NCBI RefSeq assembly: GCF_041296385.1
Contig: NC_091016.1
Coordinates: forward strand, 16,157,497 to 16,221,496
From: Aphelocoma coerulescens
Taxonomy: Eukaryota; Chordata; Aves; Passeriformes; Corvidae
Reading direction: 5' to 3'
Length of the DNA stretch: 64,000 bases
Shown here: in pieces, positions 33,721 to 46,100 of the stretch
Layout: the number at the start of each line of letters is the position of its first letter
Position numbering within the stretch: the stretch's first letter is position 1
Made by a program: the position numbers and the translations under genes
The notes under the pieces: model-generated
The model's input: only the letters and a program-made list of their open reading frames with translations
The model's database searches: none
What the model was told of the DNA's origin: nothing

Positions 33721-36700
33721 GCCACGACTAGGAAGGGGGGTGGAGAGAGCGGGGGCAGGTGCACACCCTTCCTTTGCATTCTGTCATTTTTGGCACAGCT
33801 AAGAAGTCACATCCGGAGGTGTCCAACTCAGCACTTTGTCATCTTTCTACAGGTCATCGACACTCCACCAGCCCAAAATGTTGGAGAGGTTTTCCTGCAC
33901 ATGCGGAGGCTGGCTGGCAGCATGCTTCCTCAGCTTGGCGCCCATCACCTTGTAGAGGGCGCAGGCAAGCTTGGTGACCACAGTGCAGACATTGGCGCTT
34001 CGGACAGGCAGCGCCTTGTTCCCCAGGAAGGACCAGAGCACGGGCAGGGCGTAGCGCTGGACGACTTTGGGGCTCCTGGGATAAACCCATCCCACAAGCG
34101 CTGCCGGAAGAGAGACACAAACTTCTTAACCACCAGCCTTAATGCAAACAAGGATCTACCTCTACTTGTGATTTTGGGAGTCTCTCTGGCTAAGATCAGT
34201 GAAATAACAGTGAGAGCCTCATGATCCAGAAATGGGCAAAGCAGCTGAACATCCCCGAAACAGAACCACCAAGCTCTCAGGACTAATTTCTCCAAACAGA
34301 GCCTTGTACCTGTGGCAGACTTCACACCTTTACTAAATCATTCCACAATTTATTTCTGCATGAACAGTGACTGAAATGTCAAATTGCCGTTTATTTCCAT
34401 TTAGAAGTTGTCGAAACCCACGCCAAAGATTTTGAAATGCACCATAGAGAGGCAGTTGAGAGATTTCTAATAAAAGGGATGATTCCATTGTTGTGACCTT
34501 TGATGTCAAGTGCCAAAAGTCTCATCTGGCTCTTCCCTTTGCTTGGTGGCACACGGCAAAGGGCAGTATTAGACCACACTTGGAAACTCCAGCCCACCAG
34601 AGATGGGTGCTGTTTGACAGCTGGATTTGAAACATCAGTGACTAGCCGGTGTCTTTGGCAGAAGGCTTTTGTGGCTTCTAACAAACAGCTGTTTCAAACC
34701 TCAGGCTGTCTTAGGTAATTAGCCAGACCCCATTGCCATGGCACTGGAGCATCTCCAAATTTTAATGGCATTTCCCCTCACAATGTTAATGGCATTTTTT
34801 CTTACAATGTGCGCTGAAATAGGGGAATAGAGAGAGAAGAATGCTACACAGGGGACAGAAATGTAACCAAAACACAAGTGTTCTCTCCCGCTGTCTCCAA
34901 AGCCTGCTCTCTGCTCATTTTCTGAACTGTATCAAACACAGACAAAAATCTACTACCAACAGGCTCCTTGCATGGCAGATCTGGCTGAGAGATCAAAACC
35001 TGATATGGTCTGGGGACCATTCTTATTTTCTGACCAGGCAAAATGTTATGTAGTCGCCATTTATTATTCTGTAGTGGAAGAGACTTCATTTTCTCTATGC
35101 TGTTAATCCACCAGCAGTCATCAACATTTAAACAGCTCCTGAAAGTACCTAAAACCAATTTTGCTAAGCAGGAAAAGGCTTACGGTACCCATTTTAAAAT
35201 GGGAGTTCATTTGAGCTTACATGCAATTAAAGACATCGGTCACTACGCAACTTGCGCAGAGAAATCTCAGAGAGATTGCCACTAAATCTCAGAGAGAGCA
35301 TCTGCTCTTTCTAAAGAAGTCCTAATTCCAGTTGAATTCCTTTATTTGAAAAAGAGATTAAAATAGCTGCAAAACTAAATTCCCTATTCCTGGAGATCTA
35401 CTTTATTCAAATGCTCTGTAAAGGGCCTTTGACACTCCAATGGCTGAAGGTGCCCTTTTGAGATTCAGAATGAAGACACAAAGTGTATTAAACCTTGCAT
35501 TTAAAGATGCTGGCATAATTAGCAGTGGATTTAGCCCCAGCTAAAGCAAGGCTATAAATAAAGCAAGGCTGTACACTGTCTTCTCTAGCGTATATTGAGA
35601 TTATCATTTTTCCATCCCTTGGCTATTGCTGACATAGCAAGCTCCTCTGAGCAATCAATTATCAGCTGCATTTGGAGCATTTTGGGCAGCGCTGACATAG
35701 GAAGACCCTGACTGCACACCCTGAAATGCTCAGTCCAATGGCACTTTGACAGCACAGGCAGGGAGCCTCAGCACTCTGCTTCTGCCCCTCTGCCCCCAAA
35801 GGCTGCCTTGCACAAAATCCGGGCCTCGTTAGGCTCGTGTGGGCTGAGTTTTGACCTAAGCTGTGACCCCCAGGCACTGCAGGCTTCCACCTCAAAACTT
35901 TCCAAGAGCAAAGCAAGAATTCTGTGAGGACAAAACAAATGGATCCCCTGAAACAGCATTTGCCACCATTTCCCCTAAAGGATCAGAGCTGTCCCGGAGC
36001 TTCCAAGAGAGGAGCCAGCTTGGGAATTTTTAGCCCCTCCCTTTCCTGGAGGCGGCCCCAGTGAGAGCTCAGCCCCGAGGCCGAGCGCCACCCCCATCTC
36101 AGATGCTGCACACCTCTGCAGCAGCCAGGGAAAACCTGCCCAATACACCTTCCATGGGTATTGGGCAGGAGGGACAAGCTCAGCACCTCCTGATTTGGAC
36201 CTGTCTATTCACTGGCATTCCCTGTAAATTCTGCCTCGGAAGACCTCTTGGCTTAGAAGGGGAGGCCATACCTGAGAGATGCTCCGTGACATCCAGCAGA
36301 GCTTGGCCCTTCAGTTCACTCCTTCGGTGGCTGAACTCTTTCATCAGTGATACTTTATCTACAAGGGAAACACACATTTCTGCTCTCTCTTCTGAGGTCA
36401 TAAGAGAAAGGACAGTGGGGAGGGAAAGGGCAGGGGCAACTACATTTTGTAAAAGAAAGGAAATTCCTGCCGATTTTTGAATCCTTTTCTTCTTTCCTTC
36501 CAGCCTACTTGGGAGGATTTTAAATTCCAAAAGAAAAGCTCTCCTTTCACATTTATAAATCCAAAGTTGTCTGCTGTACCAGGAGCTATGTAAAACATTT
36601 CACATCAGGGACCTCAAGAGTTCAATCACATGTAAGCAGTGAAAAGGTTTTGCATCCCAGAGCTTTGCAGAAGTGATCTTCTCCCTCCCCTCTGGAAAAG

Positions 36701-39700
36701 GGTGAGAAGGCTCCAAAATTCACACATCCATTCCCACCTGAAGGATAAGCTGTTTTTAAATTGCAGGTTACCTGTGTGGATCTAGGGACAAGACACCAAG
36801 TTACTCATACAAGAGCTATTACTGTTCAGTGCCTCAGTATCCTGTGGGTTTCGGTAACATCTGTGAAATCAGATCTTGGCAGAGAGACTGGAAAATGAAC
36901 TGATTTCCCAATACTTGACCGTCGTATGTATTTTAGTTTTCCTTGTGCCTATCTGTTGCGGTTTTGGGGGTCTTGTTTGAGTTTAGACACTGTTGCCTGC
37001 ATTGTCCTGCAAGCCTCCAGTCCTACCACTCTAATAAGCCAAGGCAAGCTTTTCCTGGAGACAGAACGTGTGTGGGATGAACTGTGGTCCCTCGCAGGGT
37101 CACCAGGGCTGGCAGTGACAAAGCAGGCAATCTGCTTCATTGGGAACCACTACAGAGCTACACCCCAGTGTGGGTTTCAGTAGCAGGGTATTATTAAGAG
37201 CTCCTTTCCTGCATGAGATACAAAAAGGAGGTCCCAAATGATCTTCATGCAAGCATGCAGTAAAGAACTGATCCTGCTGTCCTAATGAAGCTAATGCCTA
37301 TAATGTGGAGCCTCCCAGGAGGCTGCTCTGCAGAGGTTCTGATGCACCGGCGTCCCTTCATGCCAACAGCAAAGCTATTCATTTGGGAAGTCAAATGGGG
37401 ACCAGGAAAACTCCAAACATCCCTTTGGCCCTGAATTCCAGCAAAGCTGTAGTCCAGCACTTCCTCTTCAGACAAGCAGCACAGAGCCAAGGGCTCCTGG
37501 GACTTTTGGGAAATGCCGATGCACATTCAGGCCTGTTGGGGGACTGGTGCGTAAGGACTGCACCTGCACAGCTTCTGGTGGATGTCAGCTGGAGGTTTCC
37601 ACAGACAACAACAGCTGTCAAGGCACTCAGCGTTCTCTTGACTTGCAGAGGCAGAGACACAGTTGAGGAGAGTCCATGCCAGGGCTCAGCCTTACCTAAG
37701 TGAGCCATGGATGCTTCCAGCGCTTTCACAGCTGCGGCATAAACCCCGGGGTCCTTTGAGTTTAGGTTGTTTGTTATTCCTTCAACCAAACAGATGATCA
37801 CCGGGTTTAAGGCATCTTTCAGGACGCCTATGATTTCAGCCAGCACGTCCAGCGCCTTCTGCTTCACTTTCTTGTGCGTATCACCAAGTCTCGGGACAAA
37901 ATAATCAAAAATCTGTGAAGAGAACAAACAACATGAAAGCTGGATTAAAATGTCCTTGTTTGAGGAAGGGATGTAGAAATGAGCACTCAGCAATGTAAAA
38001 GATGAAAGTGATCCTTCCTGTCAGGTCAGCACTTGCTTGCACAATTTTCCTGTGGGCCACTCACTGGAATGGTTGCGCAACCTCATGCTGGTTGAAAGAT
38101 TTTCATATATTTTGAAGAGGTTTGGGCGGGGACAGAATAGTTCCTATGGTGTTTCCCTCCACATTTAAATCATTAAATTAATCCCATTTATTGATGCAAA
38201 ACAGTATCTTTGCTTTCCAAGTATGGAACCAGATATTTACAATGCCCGTTTTTCTACACAGTTGTCTCAAGTTCTGAGGGCAGTTATGATTTTGCCAAAA
38301 CTATGGCTGGAGGAGATCCAGGTTTTGTTCCGTCTGTCTCAGAACCTGTGTCTGGAGAAGTGCAGGGCTCGGATCAACTCTTCCAGGATCCAGACCAATT
38401 GTCTACCTAGCAGGTAGACTTCTGAAATTTAATGTGCTGTACCGCTCTCATTAGAGCAGGTTCAGTCCCTTGACAGCCACATTATCAGGCACCATTTTCT
38501 GGACAAAGGGAAAAAGCAGCTCCTGGGAGGAGAAGGAAGAGATCTGTCCCTAGCTATTTCCCTCCTTTTCCAAAGAGAAAAAAACGACCCCCCCAAGAAG
38601 GGTGAGCACCGTCTTTACCAAGAGGAATAGGGATGCCGACGGAAACGAGTAGCCAGAGTTGTGCCTGTGCAAGACAAGTCGGAGTTTACAGAAGTATCCT
38701 TTGAAAAAAATTGGTTTAAACCTGCCCAGCCTGATACTTCTCTTCCCCATCCAAACCCATTTTTTTGTCTAGAGAATAATTGCCACGCTTTCAGTGGCTG
38801 CATTCCCTTCACTTAACCCAAGTGGGAGTAGGAGACAGCAGAAGTTACACCAGCAGAAAACTCTGTCCTCATTTGATGAACAACATCAATAGGCACCTGC
38901 CAGACAAATATATCTGGACTGAAATAACTTGTCCTGAAGCGTGGAGCTGAATTAAATATTTCAGGGTAAGAGGCACCAGCCTGTCCCACACAGCCAGGAT
39001 GTAGTGCCAAGACACACTGAATTAACTTTCCTGCTACAGGCTTTGGAAAGGAGCTAAAGGAAAGGAACAATGAAGACACCCTACATACTTGGACAGTGTT
39101 AGTGGAGACGAGCTGGGGGCTGGTTTTACACAGGTCTAGGAGGAGTGCCACTCCTTCCATCCGTGTCTTAAACTCCTTGGCTTCCAGGAGATTGTAAAGC
39201 TTCTGGAGTGGCTCCGTTTCTTTCACAGCCAGAGGTAACGTGACCTGGGCTTTTGGGCGGCGTAGGAGGCGTTCATCAGAGGTAGACTTCACCCTGGAAA
39301 ATAAAACCAAATGAGGACCTGTTGGTGATCATACCTTCGGTTAACTGTGAGCAGAACATCTTGCGGAGGTTTCCTAATGATGTGATTTCAAGCTAGAAAA
39401 TCCTGACCTGAAAAACAACGTGACACCTCATGACAATCATTACAGGAGACAATCTGCAAGCAACATTCTCACCAGTGCTTACTCAGGAAAACCAAGGATG
39501 AGATGCATCTCACTTATCTCCAGACAGCTTCCCAGGTACACATGTCGCACTGCTTTGTGAGGAAAGAGAGACGCTATTTCCAAGTTTAAATGCCTCATCA
39601 TGAGGGAGGTGTGTGTCTTATAATAAGGAAACTCATCCCTCTGGAGAAGTGTCTCTACAGCAGGCATGACAATCTGGAAAAGTAGCTCAGATGCATCTGA

Positions 39701-40152
39701 ACAGATGGATAGGGGCATATCTGAAGGATCCAGAAAATCAGTAACAGGGATAAAAACAGAAGCCAGACATCCCAGCACTACGCTCACATGATTGCTTCCC
39801 TAGAGACTAGATCCACAGCCTAACAAACCCACTGGGAACAACTCTCTTGGATCAGCCGGTCTCTTCCATGAGCATGGGAAGATCCTGACTATGCTACTGA
39901 GCCCTGTGGTCACTCTCCTGCCAGCGCTGACCATGACAGAGCTAAATAAATCCCCTCTGTTATCAGTGGACAACAGGTACAAGTAGCTCTCCCACTGGCA
40001 GGAAGAGACAGCAAGGACCAAATTCCTGTCTCAAATGCTGATTGCAGCACAGGGGGAAATAAACCAAACATGCTGCCCATCAAGCAAACGGTATGAAGGA
40101 CAGGAATGTCAAGACAAAACGTCCACATTGAGACACCTGTTGACCAAAGTTG
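33278..40152. repeat. Inverted repeat, left arm
   Basis: Reverse complement of 56145-63030, about 6.9 kb, with few differences (coordinate sums 96297 to 96308 along the arm). It contains the four C-terminal exons of the TOGARAM2-like gene and the first exon of the downstream small gene. Identity is roughly 98-99% by eye. Confidence 0.95.
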
Positions 40153-43100
40153 CTCAGGAACTGGCTTGCTACTTACTACTCATCTTGGTACTGTCTGAGG
40201 GTAAGAAAACCATGGTTCAGGAAGGCCAAACCACATGCATGGGAAGTGCTATTTTGGGGAACGGCATCTTGCTTCAAGACTGGGACTTCTCATCAAAACC
40301 CCCATCTGAAAAAGACTGCTCTCAGAGGAAAAAAAACCCTGCTTGAATTTACTTGTCCCAAGTGAGGCAGTGGAGACATGGCCCTCTCACAGCCTCCACA
40401 GCACTGTCCTTGCCACTGCACTGGATCTTCTGAGCTGCAACCGATGGGTGTCTTTTTGTCGCCCATTTTTTGTGGAAACCCTTCCAGAGAAGTTGTGTTC
40501 AGAGTAATGCAGAAGGAGACATATTTTTTGATAGAGCATTTGTAGGGAAAGGAAACAATCTCTGGCACAGGTCATCTCCACCGGAAAGATTTTCCTGAGG
40601 AAGAGACATGTAAAGCTTGTCATGTGCTTTGTCACATCTAACTAAAGTGCTCAGTACCGTTTACTAGAAGGCAATGTGGCCTGGGGCTTCTTCGAGCCAT
40701 CGCTCCTCTTCTTCACAGGCTCCTGGACAGATGGGTGCTCAGCCTTCTGCGTTTCCATCCCCTACAAAGGCATAAAGAAACCCCATGGATCTTTAGAATG
40801 TAAAATAGGAAATTACCTGTTTAAAACACAACTTAGAACCAGGATCGCTGCTACCAAGGCTTAGGCAAACATTTCGGAACTTACAGAAGGAAACAGGCCA
40901 GAGGTTCAGTGATGCCAACTCTTTGTTTTCAATAGCCCAAGGCAGGTTGTGGCTGCTACCATACTGAGCAGCAGTCTAAAATCCCAAATGCATTACTCTT
41001 GAGCATAAATGGGAATAATGCAAACTGGTAGGGAACGAATGTTCTTAAAGGAAGCTGCAGAAAAATTTGGACTCTTTGGAGGTTGGCCCATTGTGTTGGG
41101 AGTTGATTTGGTGCCACACTCACTCTCCCTGTTGCTGCACAAAGGCACACTCCCTTCTATAATGTAGGTAAAAAGAATAAAAAAACCTCCAGGCAAACAA
41201 ATGATTTTCCACTGGATGCTGCTGAATTCACCAAGCTTCTTCCAGCTCCACAGGGCATGACAGCAGGGCAGTATTGCCAGAAGACAGACAGTAATTGTAG
41301 TAATTGGGATTGACTGGGACATCTTTTGTATATTTGGAAATTTTCTTGGCACTACTGCTTCCTGTGTCTTTTGCAAAGACTCTGTTATCTCCAGAAGCAC
41401 TGTTCTCACTTAATTGCGTCACTGGGGGCAGAGTAGGGATAGTGGGGTGGGGGGTTATGCTTAAATGTAAACCCATTTTCTCCTCTTTCCCTTCCCTGTT
41501 TGTGGCCGATATTCAAAATATCCAATACTACACTTTTCCCCTAATACTATCTATCAGTTCCTTTGTGCTCTGCAGATGAACAGGTTGAGGATCAACAGTT
41601 CGTTCCCAGGAGCAAAAGGATTCGGCAGAAAAGGAATGAGATAAGATTAGGTATGTTTGATCTCATATCAGCAGTGGCAATACTTGCACAAAGGAGACAT
41701 GTCTCCTACCAAGCACTTACTTTCTTCTTAATTCTTGTCAGAATATCTTCCAGGTCACGGGTGGAAAAAGATTGTTCCAAAAGCCTGTTAAATTTTCGGT
41801 GACTCAGCATCATTTTCACCATCTCCTGTCCATAATGCCTAACAAGAAAGAAAGAAAGAAAGGTGAACAAACAAAGGAGGAGTGTTAACAGAATAAGCTG
41901 ATACCTTAAACTCAGCAGCTGCCATACCTGCATGAGAAGGCATTACCTACTCAGCAAAGAGAGAGATTTACCTCCACTTGTCACTGCACAGTGCTGTCAG
42001 CTGAACACAAGAGGCAAGAGGCGAACGTGGGGCAACAGAAAATACAATCTCACTCTGAAACTGTGGGTGCGCTTCTGTGGCATCGAAGGATCCCAGGGAA
42101 CAAGCGAAACACCTCTGCTTTGAGTCAGAGCTTATTAGCAGTGCCTTGCTGCCATTGCACAGTCATTTGCCTTTCTTTAACTGGCAGGGAAGCCAGGACC
42201 AAATGCCTCATGCTTGCTTTTGATTATTCTATACCATATGTATGCACAGGGGCAGCTAGTTGCTCATGCGTTCTTGGCAGCTATTAATGGGAATTTAATC
42301 CTCAAAGTAAGGGGATTTTGGTGGTTTGGGTTGATTTTGCCACTAGGAAACCACAGTTTTCTTCAAGAAGCAATTTGGAGGTCATTCAGCCCCAGATAAC
42401 AGCATTATAGAAATCTGCAGAAGAGGTTTAGAAAGACTGAATACATTGGCTAAAGATCCCTGGAATATTTCTAGGAAAGTCTTAAGTTAATGAGAAAGAG
42501 ATGTATGGGATCCTTCAGTGATGAACATTAGCCAACATTTTGGCTTTGTCTTGTGCACCTAAGGCCAAGCAAAACTGTTTGACTGCCTCATCTGATGGCT
42601 CTTTTGATCTCAGGAAAGACTCATTCCAGTCCCAGGAAGCTGGCAATGCTCCCTCTTGCGGGACAACCTCAGGTTCCCCAGCACAGTCATTTCCCCAGAC
42701 AAGCCAGGGCAGTGGTCACAGCACCAAGCCTGACAGAGCTCAAGAAGCGTTTGGACAATGCTCTCGGGCACATGGAGTGACCCCTGGGGGGCCCTGCGCA
42801 CGGGCAGGAGCTGGACTCGATGACCCTGATGGGTCCCTTCCAACTCAGCGTATTCCGTGACTCTGTGAACCTCATCCACACAGTGAGGTAACTTAATATT
42901 TCCTTTAGCTTCCACTCTTCTGTGGTTTTGCCCTTTACAGCCAGACACCCAACAGTTTTCCTGTTTTAGGAGGGGAAATGAAGATCATTACCTTGTGTCC
43001 TCGTGACAGTCCTGAGCAAGCGTCCCTGCCGCGTGCGCCAGCCTCTCAGCCCTGGGCGTTCCTGCGAGCTTCGTGACTCCAGTTTTCTCCATCAAGGACA

Positions 43101-46100
43101 GGAGGAGTTGGGCCGCGCACTTCCGCACCTGGACGTGGCGGCTCCTGGGAAGAAGAGAGCAAACACTGGGGCACAGGGAGCAGAGGGACACAGCGCAGGC
43201 CTTGGCCAGAGCATGCTGTCATTGCTGGGGGAAGGAGGCCTGGATTCTCCCTGACACTTGGGACACCTGTAGAAGGTTCTGTCCTCAGAGAACCACAAAG
43301 TTAGCCCTGTACAGAAGGACTGCCTGCAAGCAAGAGCGAGGAACTCAGTCTCCCTGCACTATCTGATACTCAATGTCTTTCCCCAAATTCACTCGGAGAA
43401 AGAGGGAAATTAAAGACAAGCCAGGCTGACCCATCAGGGGCCAGCCGCTACACAGACAGCTGCAGCAGGATTGAGGATATTTCCACCCATTTACCCCCAA
43501 ATCTGCAGACCTTGGGAAAAAAACAAATGCAGGCAAAACACGCTGTGGGACATGAAGTTGCAGAATATCCAGCAATGCAGCCGGTTTCTTCTGTGAGGCT
43601 TGGCAAGAGATACATCTGAACGTTTCCCCCTTTTCCAAAGCTGAGGAAAGGGTGGCAGTCAGTTTAGCCAGGTTGTCCTGTTCTAGAGAGTGTCTCTTGG
43701 GGACTATCAGGCCCAGCACCAACACTTAAGGCAGCATCTGGTTCAGCTGTCCCATGGCAGTCGGCCTGTGAAGGTGCCTGTACAGTGATTCATCATCTCA
43801 AGGCTAACATGAGACATCAGTTTGAATAGAAAGGGGGGCTCTAAGGCCAGGACAGTCATACAAGACTCCTCTTGGCCGGAGCTGCACCTGCTGTGCAGGC
43901 TGTGCCACACCCAGCACGTTGTCCCCCATGTGCTCCATGCCCCAGCAAGAACCCTCCTTACTTCTCAAGGGAATGGCATAATGAGGATGCATGGTTTTTC
44001 CCAGGGCCTCTGTGGTTAGGGCTGTGAAATATCAAAGAGCGCTCACAGCTGCAGTTGCAATTGTCCCTCTTCCCACAAAACCACAGGGCTCTATCCTTAG
44101 CCTTTGCAGGCACTTTCACTTGCCCGCCATTCACCACATCTAGGCAACTCGGACAGACTGGGAGAACTCCAGGAAGCAGCAGCAAGCTGAGTCAGGGGAG
44201 GTTGAGGTTGGATATCAGGAAAAAGTTTTTCACCCAGAGGGTGGCTGGGCACTGGAACAGGCTCCCCAGGGCAGTGGTCACAGCACCAAGCCTGAGAGAG
44301 CTCAGGAAGCCTTTGGACAACGCTCTCAGGCACATGGTGGGACCCTTGGGGTGTTCTGTGCAAGGCCAGGAGCTGGACTCGATGATCCTGATGGGCCCCT
44401 TCCAACTCAGCATATTCTGATTCAGCTCTGTGATTCTGTCAACTAATGGGCTGCACGAGGGCAGAAATAGGTGACAAGAGGAAAGAAGTGAGGTTGATCG
44501 GAGAGTCACTGAGTTCACAGAAGATGCAGGATACAGGACCCTTCCCTCCCACCATTCCCATTCTCTCTCTCAGCCCTTCTCCCCCCCACACAATAGAAGG
44601 TGAAGAATACCACTAAGACAAGAAGAACCTACTGGACTCCACTGTCCATGAGAGCAGTCATTGCTCGTGCAGGAGTCACATGCTCCACCATGACTCCCAG
44701 GGTCTGACTGGCTGCTTTCTGAACAAACTCTGGGGAGTTCCACACCATCTGGAGAAGGACCCGAGCAACCTCATCCACCTCCGAGTCCATGTCCTTCTGC
44801 AAGGTCACAAAGAGCTCTCCAAGAGTGACGATTGCACAGTAAGACACCTTTGAGCGAAGGTTGGTCACCTGGGGAAGTCATGAGGGGAAACATAAGAATC
44901 ACCTTGAAAAGAAAACCAGTTGCCTTAGACAAAAGTCCCAGGAAACGACAACACTTCCAGCTGTGTCCTGGGGAACACAAAAGCACAGGCAGAGCAGAAG
45001 AGCACAAGCACAGAAAGGCACTTACTCTGGCACCAACTTGTGCTAGGCCTCAGGCCTGCTTACTGCAGGCCTGAAACATATTATTTCACTTAAAGTGTTC
45101 TACTTAACTCTTCTGTAATGTCCACTGCTTTGGTTTTAGGCCCTTTTATTCAAAAAACAAAGAAACAAATTAAAGCAAGGGCTGCTCTCAAACCATAAAG
45201 GCACAAGCCATAAAGACAAAGGAGTCATTTACTCCTGTTTGAAAAAGCAACAGCAGCAGTTGAAGCCCTCAGCCAGGAAACAGAAAACACAGGCTCAAGT
45301 CTACAGACTAATTGGCAGGGTTGAATCACAGCTTGGGCAGAGATTTGGACTGCAGCAAATAACATAATTGGTGTCTCCGTTTCTGCATTTGCACGTTGCA
45401 TGATAATGGCAGCTCGCTCCAAGAGGAGAGTGCCCGAGAGTGCCCGACCTAGCAGTAAATAGAGCTACACGTGCACACAGATCCTATAGAGAGCTGACAG
45501 ACATGAGAAATATAAGGTCTAGAAACAGAAATGAAGGCAGTCCCTGAGCACACAGGGAGATGAACAGGCACATATCTACTCTACACACCGTGTATGAGGC
45601 ACGGAGGACGATTCAGAACAATGTTCTTACCTCGTTGGTAAGTGCCAAGCAAACCTCACGAAGTCTACAAAGAAGGACTTCTGAGTGGGACTCAGCCAGG
45701 TGTTTGATGCTGAAGAGTCCCTTCTCCTTCAGCTCCCTGAAAGGCAAGTACCAAAAAGATTGACTTTCTCTCCACCCAAGAACTAGGCAGCACCCTCTGA
45801 AATTACCAGGCTGGCGGCTCAGTCAAACAAAGGGAGGTGCTTTTCAGGCAGTACTTGATGAAATCGTGGCACTCGCTGCCACAGGTTGCTGTGGCTGTCA
45901 AAAGCATACACAAATCCAAGAGGCAAACAGAGGGGTTTCAGAGTCTTCGTTTGTGGCCGTTTAACAAGGCAGCCTTTCTGAAGTCTCTGGCACATGAAGT
46001 CCCTATGTCCTTCCTGGAAGCTGTGAGACCGTGCCATGCTGCTGTTTCTTGTCACCTCCCTGTGACTCTATGGCACAACTCAGTGCATTTCTCAGAAAGA

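Larger units (their letters stand above)
40153..45637. other. Spacer sequence present once in the window
   Basis: Apart from two CR1 copies this part has no second copy here. It carries five exons of the TOGARAM2-like gene (44868 to 40658), which is why the plus-strand arm copy lacks the central TOG domain. Confidence 0.8.

Noticed and set aside
38813..39310. 165-codon minus frame extending past the exon at 39089
   Set aside because: The exon ends at a GTATGT donor and phase-0 joining to 37912 restores the known TOG order. The extra part is intron read-through.
40993..41476. Minus-strand frame with hydrophobic stretches, possible membrane protein or envelope remnant
   Set aside because: It lies in an intron, is not supported by neighbouring splice sites, and I could not match it to any family.
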